Assembly: GCF_019801145.1 (NCBI RefSeq)
Contig: NZ_JAHVJQ010000006.1
Span: 278,881 to 342,880 of the forward strand
Length of the DNA: 64,000 bases
From: Leisingera aquaemixtae
GTDB taxonomy: Bacteria > Pseudomonadota > Alphaproteobacteria > Rhodobacterales > Rhodobacteraceae
Reading direction: 5' to 3'
Shown: in pieces, positions 1 through 8,937 of the stretch
Position numbering within the stretch: position 1 is the stretch's first letter
Layout of the letters: the number at the start of each line of letters is the position of its first letter
Notes under the pieces: model-generated
What the model was told of the DNA's origin: nothing
What the model saw: only the letters and a program-made list of their open reading frames with translations
Databases searched by the model: none
Translations under genes and position numbers: made by a program

Positions 1-366
1 ACGCTCTGCACCAAGGCGGAGCTGTCCGGCGCCATCGTGGTCTCCACCCCGCAGGACGTGGCGCTGCTTGATGCGCGCAAGGCCATGGACATGTTCAAGA
101 CGCTGAAGACCCCGGTGCTGGGGCTGATCGAGAACATGTCCTTCTTCACCTGCCCGGACTGCGGCGGCGAGCATCACATCTTCGGCCACGGCGGCGTTGC
201 GGCCGAGGCGGAGGCGCTGGGCCTGCCGCTGCTGGGCGCGCTGCCGATTGACCTGGAAACCCGGCTGGCCGGCGACAGCGGCACGCCGGTTGCTGCGGGG
301 GAGGGGGCGATGGCCCGGGCCTATGCCCGGATCGCCGAAGGGCTGATCGGCGGCGGCATGGCCTGA
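1..366 (+). CDS. mrp: Mrp/ApbC-family iron-sulfur carrier ATPase, 3' end
   Basis: Only the last 121 codons are present; the frame is open from base 1, so the start lies outside the window. The fragment has the C-terminal half of the Mrp/NBP35 P-loop fold: VVSTPQDVALLDARKA, then LGLIENMS, then a CPDCGG motif followed by HHIFGHGG. In this family the CxxC cysteines hold a bridging [4Fe-4S] cluster between two subunits, and the protein delivers clusters to apo-enzymes in the cytosol. It ends at TGA 364-366 and is followed by a strong terminator, so it is transcriptionally separate from the dcw genes. The family call is firm; the exact client proteins are unknown. Confidence 0.92.
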   Translation, partial: TLCTKAELSGAIVVSTPQDVALLDARKAMDMFKTLKTPVLGLIENMSFFTCPDCGGEHHIFGHGGVAAEAEALGLPLLGALPIDLETRLAGDSGTPVAAGEGAMARAYARIAEGLIGGGMA

Positions 367-399
367 GACGCGCAGCCGACCCTCTATAAAAGTGTCCTG

Positions 400-427
400 A
401 AAGGCCCGCCGCTCTGGCGGGCCTTTT
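400..427 (+). terminator. Rho-independent terminator of mrp
   Basis: AAAGGCCCGCC, a 5-nt loop (GCTCT), then GGCGGGCCTTTT form an 11-bp stem ending in a T run, 34 bp after the mrp stop codon. Confidence 0.88.
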
Positions 428-567
428 GCCTGGCTGGTGGTGACGGGATGCTGCCGCTTGGGTGCACGGCGGCCTTCGGCCTTGTCCCGCGCTGCAATTT
501 GGGCGCCGATGGGATTGCCTGCCCGAAATGGGACTGCATGGCACCTGCTGCACCCCGCGGAATTTTG

Positions 568-643
568 CGGGACGGCCGGGAATGCATGGGACGGCTGGGA
601 ATTCACGGGACCGGCGGGAATTCATGGGCGGCATGGGAAATCA
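568..643 (+). repeat. Four tandem 19-bp repeats built on GGGA
   Basis: Units begin at 568, 587, 606 and 625 and fit the consensus YGGGACGGCYGGGAATTCA. Each unit holds two GGG cores, so GGG recurs alternately every 9 and 10 bp, close to one helical turn. Weaker units with the same phase can be traced back to about 510. MraZ is known to bind TGGGN boxes spaced about 10 bp apart, so this could be an extended MraZ operator; that link is inference. Confidence 0.75.
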
Positions 644-792
644 TGGCCCTTTTCCCGTTATTGCCCTCTTGCGGTTGCGAATCACTTGGTGCCGAAACGC
701 TGCCGCAGGGCGTTTCCGGTGCTGCCGCAGGTCGAAAGCTGAGAACGTAAGGGGAACTTCCTGAAATTCTGGAGCCGCTGCAGCGGAATCGC

Positions 793-807
793 GGGAAACT
801 ATGGGAA
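793..807 (+). promoter_or_regulatory. MraZ-box-like element, copy 1
   Basis: GGGAAACTATGGGAA, i.e. two GGGA boxes 10 bp apart. An inverted copy with one mismatch lies at 973-987. The spacing matches the TGGGN-N5-TGGGN pattern known for MraZ autoregulation in other bacteria. Binding has not been shown here. Confidence 0.5.
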
Positions 808-972
808 AAAAATTGCGGCTGCAACTCATCTCTATATCTAGTGTTTGCGCTGGAGTTAATCACAAGAAGTTCCGGAATTGGCTCTGAATCGGCTGCGAAT
901 CCCGGTCGAATCCGTGGAAACATTGTCAAGGCTTCGGCGGTTTCCCGCAGAAAACAGTTGCAGGGCCATCAA

Positions 973-987
973 TTCCCATAGTATCCC
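973..987 (-). promoter_or_regulatory. MraZ-box-like element, inverted copy 2
   Basis: On the minus strand this reads GGGATACTATGGGAA, matching 14 of 15 bases of the element at 793-807. The two copies face each other across about 165 bp containing the best promoter-like sequence of the leader. Confidence 0.5.
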
Positions 988-1162
988 TAATTCATCAGAT
1001 GAGACGAGGGACGGGGCGCTAAACGACCCCAAAACCAAAAACAAAACAAGCAGGTTTCATACAGGCCTTCGCTTTCATCAAACAAGAGATCCGGCGCGCG
1101 GGCGAGCAGACATCCCCCCAGGTGGCGCGTGCAGTCGGACATCCCGCAAAGCGGGCCAAGGC

Positions 1163-1203
1163 GGCGGGTTGATCAGTGGCAGCAGATCAACCCGCCCCTT
1201 TTC
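1163..1203 (+). terminator. Strong hairpin with T run just upstream of mraZ
   Basis: A perfect 12-bp stem (GGCGGGTTGATC at 1163-1174 with its complement at 1185-1196) encloses a 10-nt loop and is followed by CCTTTTC. A smaller hairpin CCCGC-AAA-GCGGG (1143-1155) precedes it. It ends about 50 nt before the chosen mraZ start, so it may attenuate dcw transcription or end an upstream untranslated RNA. Confidence 0.7.
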
Positions 1204-1253
1204 ATTCTGGGGGACGGATCAACGCGAGGGACGCGCGAAAAGGGAACGGTAAC

Positions 1254-1757
1254 TTGGGCCGCAGGTTCAGAGGCGAAAGCCACCACAAGGTGGACAGCAA
1301 GGGGCGGGTGTCAATCCCGGCCTCTTTTCGCCGTGTGCTGGAGGCCGCCGACCCGAACTGGCAGCCGGGCCAGAACCCGGAACTGGTGATCGTCTACGGC
1401 GACCAGCGCCGCAATTTCCTGGAATGCTATACTATAGAGGCGATCGAGGAGGTCGACGCCAAGATCGACCAGCTCCCGCGCGGCTCGATGCAGCGCAAGA
1501 TGCTGCAGCGCATGTTCCACGGCCAGTCGTTCCCGACCAACGTGGATGAGACCGGCCGCCTGGTGCTGCCGGCCAAGCTGCGCCAGAAGATCGACCTTGA
1601 GGCAGAGGCCTTTTTCATCGCCGCAGGCGACACCTTCCAGATCTGGAAGCCGGAAACCTACGAGGCAGAGGAACTGGCCCAAGCCGAAAAATGGATGGAG
1701 GACCTGCCCGAGGACTTCGATCCGATGGAATTCCTAGATGGCGCCGGGGGCGCTTGA
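1254..1757 (+). CDS. mraZ: Transcriptional regulator MraZ
   Basis: MraZ is a ring-forming AbrB-fold DNA-binding protein that controls its own dcw operon. The 167-residue product has the two expected half-repeats: VDSKGRVSIPASFRR near the N-terminus and VDETGRLVLPAKLRQK around residue 100. I chose TTG at 1254, giving a start of (M)GRRFRGESHHKVD, which is where the family normally begins; AGGGAACGG precedes it. An upstream in-frame GTG at 1176 would lie inside the loop of a terminator-like hairpin and add 26 residues with no family similarity. It is the first gene of the dcw run, 3 bp before rsmH. The family is certain and the start is likely. Confidence 0.93.
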   Translation: MGRRFRGESHHKVDSKGRVSIPASFRRVLEAADPNWQPGQNPELVIVYGDQRRNFLECYTIEAIEEVDAKIDQLPRGSMQRKMLQRMFHGQSFPTNVDETGRLVLPAKLRQKIDLEAEAFFIAAGDTFQIWKPETYEAEELAQAEKWMEDLPEDFDPMEFLDGAGGA

Positions 1758-1760
1758 GAC

Positions 1761-2753
1761 ATGACCCAGGACCAAACAGCTGCCAATGGTCCCCACATTC
1801 CCGTCCTTCTGCGCCCGCTGCTGCAGGCGGTGGCGCCGGTCACGGGGCGCTGGCTTGACGGCACTTTCGGCGCGGGCGGCTACACCCGCGGCCTGCTGGA
1901 AGCCGGCGCCGAGCAGGTCATCGGCGTGGACCGCGACCCGCTGGCCTTTGAACTCGCCAAACCCTGGGCGGGGGAGTACGGCGACCGCCTGATCCTGCAG
2001 CCCGGCGTCTTTTCCCGCATGGATGAATACGCCCGGGACCTCGATGGCGTGGTGCTGGACCTTGGCGTCTCCTCGATGCAGCTGGATCTTGCCGAACGCG
2101 GCTTCTCCTTTATGAAGGACGGCCCGCTGGATATGCGGATGTCCCAGTCCGGCCCCTCTGCTGCCGACCTGATTGCGGAACTGACCGAGGCGCAGATCGC
2201 CGACATTCTGTTCCACTACGGCGAGGAGCGCGCCAGCCGCCGCATCGCCAAAGCCATTGTAAAAGAACGCACAATCGAGCCGATCACCACCACCCTGCGC
2301 CTTGCGGGCATCATCGAGAGCTGCCTGCCGCGCCCCAAGCCCGGCCAGTCGCATCCCGCGACCCGCAGCTTCCAGGGCCTGCGCATCGCAGTGAACGCCG
2401 AATATGACGAGCTGTTCGAGGGCCTTCTGGCCGCCGAGCGCGCGCTGAAGCCCGGCGGCCTCTTGGCGGTTGTCACCTTCCACTCGGTCGAGGACCGCAT
2501 GGTCAAGCGCTTCTTCCAGCACCGCGCAGGGAAAACCGGTCGCGCCAACCGCTATGCGCCGGAGCAACAGGAAACCCCAGCCCAATTCGAGCTGGTCACC
2601 CGCAAGGCGGTGGGGCCGGACGAGCAGGAGCTGGCCGAAAACCCGCGCTCCCGGTCCGCCCGCCTGCGGGTCGGGCGCCGCACCGATGCCGCACCCGGGC
2701 CGATCTCGGCCAAGGAGCTTGGAATGCCGCAGCTGAAAGAGGCGCGTAAATGA
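1761..2753 (+). CDS. rsmH: 16S rRNA (cytosine1402-N4)-methyltransferase RsmH
   Basis: This enzyme (formerly MraW) methylates N4 of C1402 in 16S rRNA using S-adenosylmethionine, fine-tuning the ribosomal P site. The 330-residue protein has the SAM-binding motif GTFGAGGYT at about residues 34-42, followed by VIGVDRDP, the [13 protein letters not shown] motif, and the family signatures [13 protein letters not shown] and [10 protein letters not shown]. Length is normal for the family. It starts 3 bp after mraZ and its stop overlaps the ftsL start (ATGA), which points to translational coupling. Confidence 0.97.
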   Translation: MTQDQTAANGPHIPVLLRPLLQAVAPVTGRWLDGTFGAGGYTRGLLEAGAEQVIGVDRDPLAFELAKPWAGEYGDRLILQPGVFSRMDEYARDLDGVVLDLGVSSMQLDLAERGFSFMKDGPLDMRMSQSGPSAADLIAELTEAQIADILFHYGEERASRRIAKAIVKERTIEPITTTLRLAGIIESCLPRPKPGQSHPATRSFQGLRIAVNAEYDELFEGLLAAERALKPGGLLAVVTFHSVEDRMVKRFFQHRAGKTGRANRYAPEQQETPAQFELVTRKAVGPDEQELAENPRSRSARLRVGRRTDAAPGPISAKELGMPQLKEARK

Positions 2754-3103
2754 AGACTTTGCTGTATGCCGCAACCTGCCTGGCCGTCTTCGGCCTCGCC
2801 TTCTGGGCCTACCGCGAAAATTACGCCACCCAGCAGGTGCTCAAGGAAACCCGCGCGCTGCAGCGCGAGATCGGCGCCGCCCAGGTGCGTCTCAGCGTGC
2901 TGCGCGCCGAATGGGCCTACCTCAACCGCCCGCAGCGGCTGCGCGACCTGGCCGACATCAATTTCGACCGCCTCGGCCTCTTGCCGCTGCGCCCGGATCA
3001 GTTCGGCCGCGTGGATGAGGTCTCCTACCCGGCGCCGCCGGAGCTGGAGATCGAAAACGAGATCGAAGTCTCCGGCCTGAACGCAGGGAGCAGCCAGCCA
3101 TGA
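2750..3103 (+). CDS. ftsL: Cell division protein FtsL
   Basis: FtsL is a small bitopic membrane protein that joins FtsB and FtsQ and helps switch on FtsWI at the septum. The 117-residue product has a short cytoplasmic N-terminus, one transmembrane helix at about residues 4-21 and a periplasmic coiled-coil stretch ([16 protein letters not shown]). The sequence is poorly conserved, as usual, so the call leans on its size, topology and position between rsmH and ftsI. It overlaps both neighbours by 4 bp. Confidence 0.88.
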   Translation: MKTLLYAATCLAVFGLAFWAYRENYATQQVLKETRALQREIGAAQVRLSVLRAEWAYLNRPQRLRDLADINFDRLGLLPLRPDQFGRVDEVSYPAPPELEIENEIEVSGLNAGSSQP

Positions 3104-4884
3104 TCCGCACGCCGCTCCGCCCGCTGGCCCGCATCCTGCACGCCCGTGCCTCTGGCGAGAACCCGGACGTGATCGAAAAGGAAAACATCAGCCTGCGCCA
3201 TCAGGAGATGCAGGTGCAGGCCCGCCAGCGTGCCGAGGGGCGGCTCTTGGTACTGGGGCTGTTCTTTGTCTGCGCCTTCGGGGCGATCATCGCCCGCATG
3301 GGCATGACCGCGGTATCGGAACCGGCGGAACCCATTGCCAGCGTTCCCGGCGCGGCCATCGCCGCGCAGCGCGCCGATATCGTTGACCGCAACGGCAGCC
3401 TGCTGGCCACCAATTTCGAAACCCATTCCCTCTACGCCCAGCCGCCGCAGATGATTGACCCCGTCGGCGCCGCGGAAAAGCTGGTGGAGATCTTCCCCGA
3501 CCTCGACCGCGAGCGGCTGATCAAGGATTTCACCGGCAAGCGCAAGTTCCTGTGGGTGAAGAAGAAAATCAGCCCGGAGCAGCTCCAGGCGGTGCATGAC
3601 ATCGGCGATCCCGGCCTGATGTTCGGCCCGCGCGAGATGCGCCTGTACCCCAATGGCCGCCTCGCCGCCCATGTGCTGGGCGGCGCCGGCTTTGGCAAGG
3701 AGGGCGTGAACGCCGCCGAGGTGATCGGCGTCGCCGGTGTCGAACGGCAGTTCGACGATTACCTGCGCGACCCGGCAAATGCAGGCAAACCGCTGCAGCT
3801 GTCCCTCGACCTCACCGTGCAGGCGGCGGCAGAGCAGGTGCTTTATGGCGGCATGAAGCTGATGAACGCCAAGGGCGCCACCTCGATCCTGATGGACGCC
3901 CACACCGGCGAGGTGATCTCGGTGGTGTCCTTCCCGGATTTTGACCCCAACGACCGGCCGCGGCCGCCGACCTCCGGCTTTGATCCCTCCGACAGCCCGC
4001 TGTTCAACCGCGCGGTGCAGGGGGTCTATGAGCTCGGCTCCACCTTCAAGATTTTCACCGCCGCCCAGGCGATGGAACTGGGGCTGGTCGGCGCCGACAC
4101 CGTGATCGACACCCGCGGGCCGCTGCGCTGGGGCCGTTTCGCGATCCGCGATTTCCGCAACTACGGCAATGAGATGTCGGTGACCAAGATCATCGTCAAA
4201 TCCTCCAACATCGGCACCGCGCGGCTGGCGCAGCAGATCGGGGTGGAGCGGCAGAAAAGCTTCCTCAGCGATCTTGGCATGCTGGAGCCGACCCCGTTTG
4301 AAATTTCCGAGGCCAAGGGCGGCAAGCCGCTTTTGCCCGGCAACTGGTCGGAGCTGTCGGCGATGACCATTTCCTACGGCCACGGCATTTCCACCACGCC
4401 GATGCATCTGGCGGCGGGCTATGCAGCGATTGCCAACGGCGGCCGCTACGTGGCGCCGACGATTCTGAAACAGGCCGCGCCGCAGCTGGGCGAACGGGTG
4501 ATGAGCACCGCAACCGCCGCCGCCGCGCGCAAGATGTTGCGCAAGGTGGTGAGCGAAGGCACCGCGTCTTTTGCCGAGGTCGAGGGCTACCAGGTCGGCG
4601 GCAAGACCGGCACCGCGGACAAGCCCAAACCCCGCGGCGGCTATTACGAGGATAAGGTGATTGCCACTTTTGCCTCTATTTTCCCGGCACATGACCCGAA
4701 ATACGTGCTGATCGTGACGCTGGACGAACCATCCATCATTGCCCACGGCGAGGAGCGCCGCACCGCAGGCTGGACTGCCACCCCGGTGGCGGCGGAGATG
4801 ATCGGCCGCGTCGCGCCGCTCCTGGGCCTGCGTCCGCAAGTTGAACCCGCAGAGGTGACTGGTATAACCCTCACCTCGAACTAA
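3100..4884 (+). CDS. ftsI: Peptidoglycan D,D-transpeptidase FtsI (PBP3)
   Basis: This class B penicillin-binding protein cross-links septal peptidoglycan in partnership with FtsW. The 594-residue protein has a cytoplasmic tail of about 45 residues, one transmembrane helix at about 47-67, the dimerisation domain beginning at RADIVDRNG, and the transpeptidase domain. Catalytic motifs are visible: STFK with the nucleophilic serine at about 314, SSN at about 368, and KTGTAD at about 502. It starts within the ftsL stop codon (ATGA), and murE follows after 19 bp. Confidence 0.97.
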   Translation: MIRTPLRPLARILHARASGENPDVIEKENISLRHQEMQVQARQRAEGRLLVLGLFFVCAFGAIIARMGMTAVSEPAEPIASVPGAAIAAQRADIVDRNGSLLATNFETHSLYAQPPQMIDPVGAAEKLVEIFPDLDRERLIKDFTGKRKFLWVKKKISPEQLQAVHDIGDPGLMFGPREMRLYPNGRLAAHVLGGAGFGKEGVNAAEVIGVAGVERQFDDYLRDPANAGKPLQLSLDLTVQAAAEQVLYGGMKLMNAKGATSILMDAHTGEVISVVSFPDFDPNDRPRPPTSGFDPSDSPLFNRAVQGVYELGSTFKIFTAAQAMELGLVGADTVIDTRGPLRWGRFAIRDFRNYGNEMSVTKIIVKSSNIGTARLAQQIGVERQKSFLSDLGMLEPTPFEISEAKGGKPLLPGNWSELSAMTISYGHGISTTPMHLAAGYAAIANGGRYVAPTILKQAAPQLGERVMSTATAAAARKMLRKVVSEGTASFAEVEGYQVGGKTGTADKPKPRGGYYEDKVIATFASIFPAHDPKYVLIVTLDEPSIIAHGEERRTAGWTATPVAAEMIGRVAPLLGLRPQVEPAEVTGITLTSN

Positions 4885-4903
4885 CCAAGGGTAGAGGGCC
4901 GCC

Positions 4904-6391
4904 ATGAGCAGCAGCAGACCAGACCAGCCCCTGAGCCAATTGGGGCTGACCGCCCGCGGCGGCGCCGACCCGCAGATCCGCGGCCTGGCGGTGGACAGCC
5001 GCGAGGTGCGCGCGGGGTTCCTTTTTGCAGCGCTGCCGGGCAGCCAGGTGCATGGCGCCAAGTTCATCCCCGCCGCGCTGGAAAAAGGCGCCGCTGCGAT
5101 CCTGACCGACGCTGCGGGCGCGGGCATCGCCGCCAAGGTGCTGGACGAAAGCCACGCCGCGCTGGTGGTGGTCGAGGACCCGCGACAGACGCTGGCCTAC
5201 GCCGCCGCCCTGTGGTTTGGTGGCCAGCCGCAGACCGTGGTGGCCGTGACCGGCACCAACGGCAAGACCTCGGTCGCCACTTTCGTGCGCCAGATCTGGA
5301 CCGAGCTGGGCCATGAGGCCGTCAACATGGGCACCACCGGCATCGAGGGCGCCTGGAGCTACCCGCTGGCCCATACCACGCCGGAACCGATCACCCTGCA
5401 CCGCGCCCTGGCAGAGGCCGCGGCGGCAGGGGTCACCCACGCGGCGATGGAGGCGTCCTCGCACGGTCTCGACCAGCGGCGTCTGGACGGGGTTCAGCTG
5501 GCCGCCGCCGGGTTCACCAATTTCACCCAGGACCATCTGGACTATCACGAGACATTCGACGCCTATTTCACCGCCAAGGCGGGCCTGTTCCGCCGGGTGC
5601 TGCCGGAGGAGGGCGTCGCCGTCATCAACATGAACGACCCCCGCGGCGCCGAGATGCGCGCCGTCGCCGCCGCCCGCGGGCAGGAAGTGATTTCCGTGGG
5701 CCGCGGCCTGGGCGATCTGAACCTGATGGGGATGCGCTATGACGGCACCGGGCAGGACGTGCGGTTCTCCTGGCATGACAAGCCCTATCAGGTGCGCTTG
5801 AACCTCATTGGTGGCTTCCAGGCGGAAAACGTGCTCTTGGCCTGCGGGCTGGTGATTGCCGCCGGCGAGGACCCGGAGCGGGTGTTTGAAACCCTGCCGC
5901 ATCTGACCACCGTGCGCGGCCGGATGCAGCTGGCGGCGTCGCGCGACAATGGCTCTGCCGTGTTTGTCGATTACGCCCATACCCCTGATGCCGTTGCCAG
6001 CGCCATCAAGGCGCTGCGCCCGCATGTGCTGGGCCGGCTGATTGCCATCGTCGGCGCCGGCGGCGACCGTGACACCACCAAGCGGCCGCTGATGGGGCAG
6101 GCGGCGCACGAGAACGCCGATGTGGTGATCGTCACCGACGACAACCCCCGCAGCGAGGATCCGGCCATCATCCGCGCCGCGGTGAAGGGCGGCGCGCCGG
6201 ACTGTATCGAGATCGGCGACCGGGCTGAGGCGATCCTGCGCGGCGCTGACATGCTGCAGGCGGGCGATGCGCTGATCGTCTGCGGCAAGGGCCATGAGAC
6301 CGGCCAGACCGTGGGCGACACGGTGCTGCCGTTTGACGATGTGGAACAGGCCAGCATTGCCGTGGCCGCGCTGGACGGGAGGATCGCATGA
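4904..6391 (+). CDS. murE: UDP-MurNAc-L-Ala-D-Glu:meso-diaminopimelate ligase MurE
   Basis: MurE adds the third amino acid to the UDP-MurNAc stem peptide in the cytosol at the cost of ATP. The 495-residue protein has the Mur ligase P-loop GTNGKTS at about 117-123 and a DNPRSEDP motif at about 413-420. In this family the DNPR signature marks meso-diaminopimelate as substrate rather than lysine, which fits a Gram-negative wall. A ribosome site (AGAGGG) precedes the ATG, and the stop overlaps the murF start by 4 bp. Confidence 0.97.
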   Translation: MSSSRPDQPLSQLGLTARGGADPQIRGLAVDSREVRAGFLFAALPGSQVHGAKFIPAALEKGAAAILTDAAGAGIAAKVLDESHAALVVVEDPRQTLAYAAALWFGGQPQTVVAVTGTNGKTSVATFVRQIWTELGHEAVNMGTTGIEGAWSYPLAHTTPEPITLHRALAEAAAAGVTHAAMEASSHGLDQRRLDGVQLAAAGFTNFTQDHLDYHETFDAYFTAKAGLFRRVLPEEGVAVINMNDPRGAEMRAVAAARGQEVISVGRGLGDLNLMGMRYDGTGQDVRFSWHDKPYQVRLNLIGGFQAENVLLACGLVIAAGEDPERVFETLPHLTTVRGRMQLAASRDNGSAVFVDYAHTPDAVASAIKALRPHVLGRLIAIVGAGGDRDTTKRPLMGQAAHENADVVIVTDDNPRSEDPAIIRAAVKGGAPDCIEIGDRAEAILRGADMLQAGDALIVCGKGHETGQTVGDTVLPFDDVEQASIAVAALDGRIA

Positions 6392-7788
6392 CGCTCTGGA
6401 CCGCAGATGAGGCAGCCGCCGCCACCGGCGGGCGGGCGCAGGGGGACTGGGCCGTCTCCGGCCTGTCGATCGACACCCGCACCATCGAACCCGGCGATAT
6501 GTTCGTGGCGCTGAAGGCCGCGCGCGACGGCCATGACTTCGCGGCGCAGGCGCTGGAAAAGGGGGCAGGCGCGGCGCTGGTCTCCCGCATTCCGGATGGG
6601 GTGCCTGAGGATGCGCCGCTTTTGATCGTCGACGATGTGCAGGCGGGGCTGGAGGCCTTGGGCCGCGCGTCGCGCGCCCGCACGCAGGCCAAGGTCGTTG
6701 CGGTGACCGGCTCGGTCGGCAAGACCTCGACCAAGGAAATGCTGGCGCGGATGCTGTCGGACCAGGGCCGCACCCATGCCGCCGTTGCCAGCTACAACAA
6801 CCACTGGGGCGTGCCGCTGACGCTGGCGCGGATGCCGCGCGATACCGAGTATGCGGTGATCGAGATCGGCATGAACCACCCCGGCGAGATCGCGCCGCTG
6901 GCAAAACAGGCGCGCCCGCATGTGGCGATGGTGACGACGGTGGCCGCGGTGCATCTGGAGGCTTTTGAAAACGTCGAGGGCATCGCGGCTGAGAAGGCTG
7001 CGATCATGGAGGGGCTGGAGCCCGGCGGCGTCGCGGTTTTGAATGCCGATATTGCTGAGGCCCATGTACTGCGCGACGTGGCCGCTGGTCTGGGTGCGAC
7101 CGCCCGCTGGTTTGGCGAAAGCGCCGCAGACTACACCCTGCATTCTGCCGGGATCGAGGGCGAGGAGACCGTTGCCCGCGCCACCGCAGCGGGGCGCGAA
7201 GTTGAGCTGCACATTCAATCGCTTGGCGCCCATTTCGCGATGAATGCGCTGGGCGCGATGGCCTGTGTTGAAGCCTTGGGGGCCGACCCGGTTAAAGCCG
7301 TCGAAAGCCTCGCCCTGTGGTCGCCGGTCAAGGGCCGCGGCGTGCGCGAGACGGTCCGGCTGGTGAGCGGCGCCATTACCCTGCTGGACGACAGCTATAA
7401 CGCCAACCCGACCTCGATGGCGGCGGCGCTGGCAGTGCTGGCGGCCACGCCGGGGCAAGGGCGCAGGATCGCCTATGTCGGTGACATGAAGGAGCTTGGC
7501 CCGCAGGAGGTGGAGCTTCACGCCGGGCTGGCCGGTCTGGCCGCGGTTGAGGGCATCGACAGGATCCACTGCATCGGTCCGCTGATGCAGGCTTTGCATG
7601 GTGCTTTGCCGGAGGGCAAGCGCGGCGGCTGGTACGCAACCAGCGCCGAGGCGGTGCCCGGCCTTGCAGAGGAAATCCGCGGCGGCGACATCGTGCTGGC
7701 CAAGGGCTCTCTCAGCATGGCGCTGGCCAGGATTGTTGACGGCATCCGCGAAATGGGCCACTCCGGCCCCACAAAAGAAAACGCGTAA
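6388..7788 (+). CDS. murF: UDP-MurNAc-tripeptide:D-Ala-D-Ala ligase MurF
   Basis: MurF adds the D-Ala-D-Ala dipeptide made by Ddl to complete the pentapeptide precursor. The 466-residue product carries the P-loop [10 protein letters not shown] at about 108-117, the N-terminal [16 protein letters not shown] motif and the [10 protein letters not shown] motif typical of MurF. The ATG overlaps the murE stop, and mraY follows after 20 bp, so the murE-murF-mraY segment reads as one operon. Confidence 0.97.
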   Translation: MTLWTADEAAAATGGRAQGDWAVSGLSIDTRTIEPGDMFVALKAARDGHDFAAQALEKGAGAALVSRIPDGVPEDAPLLIVDDVQAGLEALGRASRARTQAKVVAVTGSVGKTSTKEMLARMLSDQGRTHAAVASYNNHWGVPLTLARMPRDTEYAVIEIGMNHPGEIAPLAKQARPHVAMVTTVAAVHLEAFENVEGIAAEKAAIMEGLEPGGVAVLNADIAEAHVLRDVAAGLGATARWFGESAADYTLHSAGIEGEETVARATAAGREVELHIQSLGAHFAMNALGAMACVEALGADPVKAVESLALWSPVKGRGVRETVRLVSGAITLLDDSYNANPTSMAAALAVLAATPGQGRRIAYVGDMKELGPQEVELHAGLAGLAAVEGIDRIHCIGPLMQALHGALPEGKRGGWYATSAEAVPGLAEEIRGGDIVLAKGSLSMALARIVDGIREMGHSGPTKENA

Positions 7789-7808
7789 AACACGAGGGAA
7801 GGGCCCAG

Positions 7809-8891
7809 ATGCTCTATTGGCTGACCGCTTTGTCGGACGGAGGGGATTTTTTCAACCTCTTCCGCTATATCACCTTCCGCGCAGGCGGCGCCTTCATGAC
7901 CGCGCTGATCTTCGGCTTCCTGTTCGGCAAGCCGCTGATCAACGTGCTGCGCCGCAAGCAGGGCAAGGGCCAGCCGATCCGCGATGACGGGCCTGAGGGG
8001 CATTTCTCCAAGGCGGGCACCCCGACCATGGGCGGCCTCCTGGTGGTGGGCGCGCTGCTGACCGCGACGCTGATGTGGGCGCGCTGGGACAATCCCTTTG
8101 TCTGGCTGGTGCTGTTCGTGACGCTGGCCTATGGCCTGATCGGCTTTGCCGATGATTACGCGAAGGTTTCCAAGCAGACCACCGCGGGCGTGCCGGGCAA
8201 GCTGCGGCTGGCACTGGGGATCATGATCGCGGTCACTGCGGCGCTGTGGGCTGCGGCCTATCACCCGGCGCCGCTGCAGAACCAGCTGGCGCTGCCGGTG
8301 TTCAAGGACACGCTGATCAATCTCGGGATCTTCTATGTTCCGTTCTCGATCTGTGTGGTGGTGGGCGCTGCCAATGCGGTGAACCTGACCGACGGGCTGG
8401 ATGGCCTTGCGATCATGCCGGTGATGATTGCGGCCGGAACCCTGGGCGTCATTGCCTATGCGGTGGGCCGCGTCGACTTCACCGAGTATCTGGACGTGCA
8501 TTATGTGCCCGGCACCGGCGAAATCCTGATCTTCTGTGCGGCGCTGTTCGGCGCGGGCCTTGGCTTCCTGTGGTACAACGCGCCGCCCGCGGCGGTGTTC
8601 ATGGGCGACACCGGCTCGCTGGCCCTGGGCGGCGCGCTGGGCGCCATCGCCATTGCCACCAAGCACGAACTGGTGCTGGCCATCGTCGGCGGTCTGTTCG
8701 TGGTCGAGGCGCTGTCGGTAATCATTCAGGTCCTCTACTTCAAGCGCACCGGCCGCCGGGTGTTCCTGATGGCGCCGATCCATCACCACTACGAGAAGAA
8801 GGGCTGGGCCGAGCCGCAGATCGTGATCCGCTTCTGGATCATCTCGTTGATCCTGGCGATGATCGGCCTGGCGACGCTGAAGGTGCGGTAA
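7809..8891 (+). CDS. mraY: Phospho-MurNAc-pentapeptide translocase MraY
   Basis: MraY transfers phospho-MurNAc-pentapeptide to undecaprenyl phosphate, making lipid I at the inner membrane. The 360-residue protein is strongly hydrophobic with about ten transmembrane helices. Family signatures are present: the aspartate pair in GFADDYAKV at about 114-118, [25 protein letters not shown], and the [11 protein letters not shown] motif near 322-332. A terminator follows at 8906, which separates it from murD on the far side of the reversed glsA gene. Confidence 0.97.
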   Translation: MLYWLTALSDGGDFFNLFRYITFRAGGAFMTALIFGFLFGKPLINVLRRKQGKGQPIRDDGPEGHFSKAGTPTMGGLLVVGALLTATLMWARWDNPFVWLVLFVTLAYGLIGFADDYAKVSKQTTAGVPGKLRLALGIMIAVTAALWAAAYHPAPLQNQLALPVFKDTLINLGIFYVPFSICVVVGAANAVNLTDGLDGLAIMPVMIAAGTLGVIAYAVGRVDFTEYLDVHYVPGTGEILIFCAALFGAGLGFLWYNAPPAAVFMGDTGSLALGGALGAIAIATKHELVLAIVGGLFVVEALSVIIQVLYFKRTGRRVFLMAPIHHHYEKKGWAEPQIVIRFWIISLILAMIGLATLKVR

Positions 8892-8905
8892 AACACACCG
8901 TTTGG

Positions 8906-8937
8906 CCGCCGCGCCATGTCTTTGGCGGGGCGGTTTT
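8906..8937 (+). terminator. Probable terminator after mraY
   Basis: CCGCCGCGCCA pairs, with one mismatch, with TGGCGGGGCGG and is followed by TTTTCT, 15 bp after the mraY stop. A second hairpin (AACCGCCC 8958-8965 with GGGCGGTT 8980-8987, then TGTCTTTT) may act as a back-up. Confidence 0.7.

Larger units (their letters stand above)
428..1253. other. Long gene-free leader between mrp and mraZ
   Basis: About 825 bp with no convincing gene. The open frames here overlap one another on both strands and resemble no family I know. The stretch holds a 19-bp repeat array (568-643), two inverted copies of GGGAWACTATGGGAA (793-807 and 973-987), a possible promoter (TTGCGG 813-818, TATCTA 835-840), an NrdR-like half palindrome (829-844) and two hairpins directly before mraZ (1143-1155 and 1163-1203). 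It is most simply read as the control region of the dcw cluster, possibly with a short untranslated transcript. Confidence 0.6.

Noticed and set aside
437..929. Several overlapping open frames on both strands in the mrp-mraZ gap
   Set aside because: They overlap each other in different frames, lack ribosome sites and known motifs, and are explained by the GC-rich repeat array.
800..1203. RNase P RNA or another housekeeping RNA upstream of mraZ
   Set aside because: The conserved RNase P core sequences (for example GAGGAAAGTCC and the matching 3' segments) are absent.
1176..1253. N-terminal extension of MraZ from GTG 1176
   Set aside because: The start would lie within a terminator hairpin loop, and the 26 extra residues have no counterpart in the family.
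3025..7761. Long minus-strand frames opposite ftsI, murE and murF
   Set aside because: They are antisense shadows of well-supported genes, typical of high-GC DNA, and show no family motifs.
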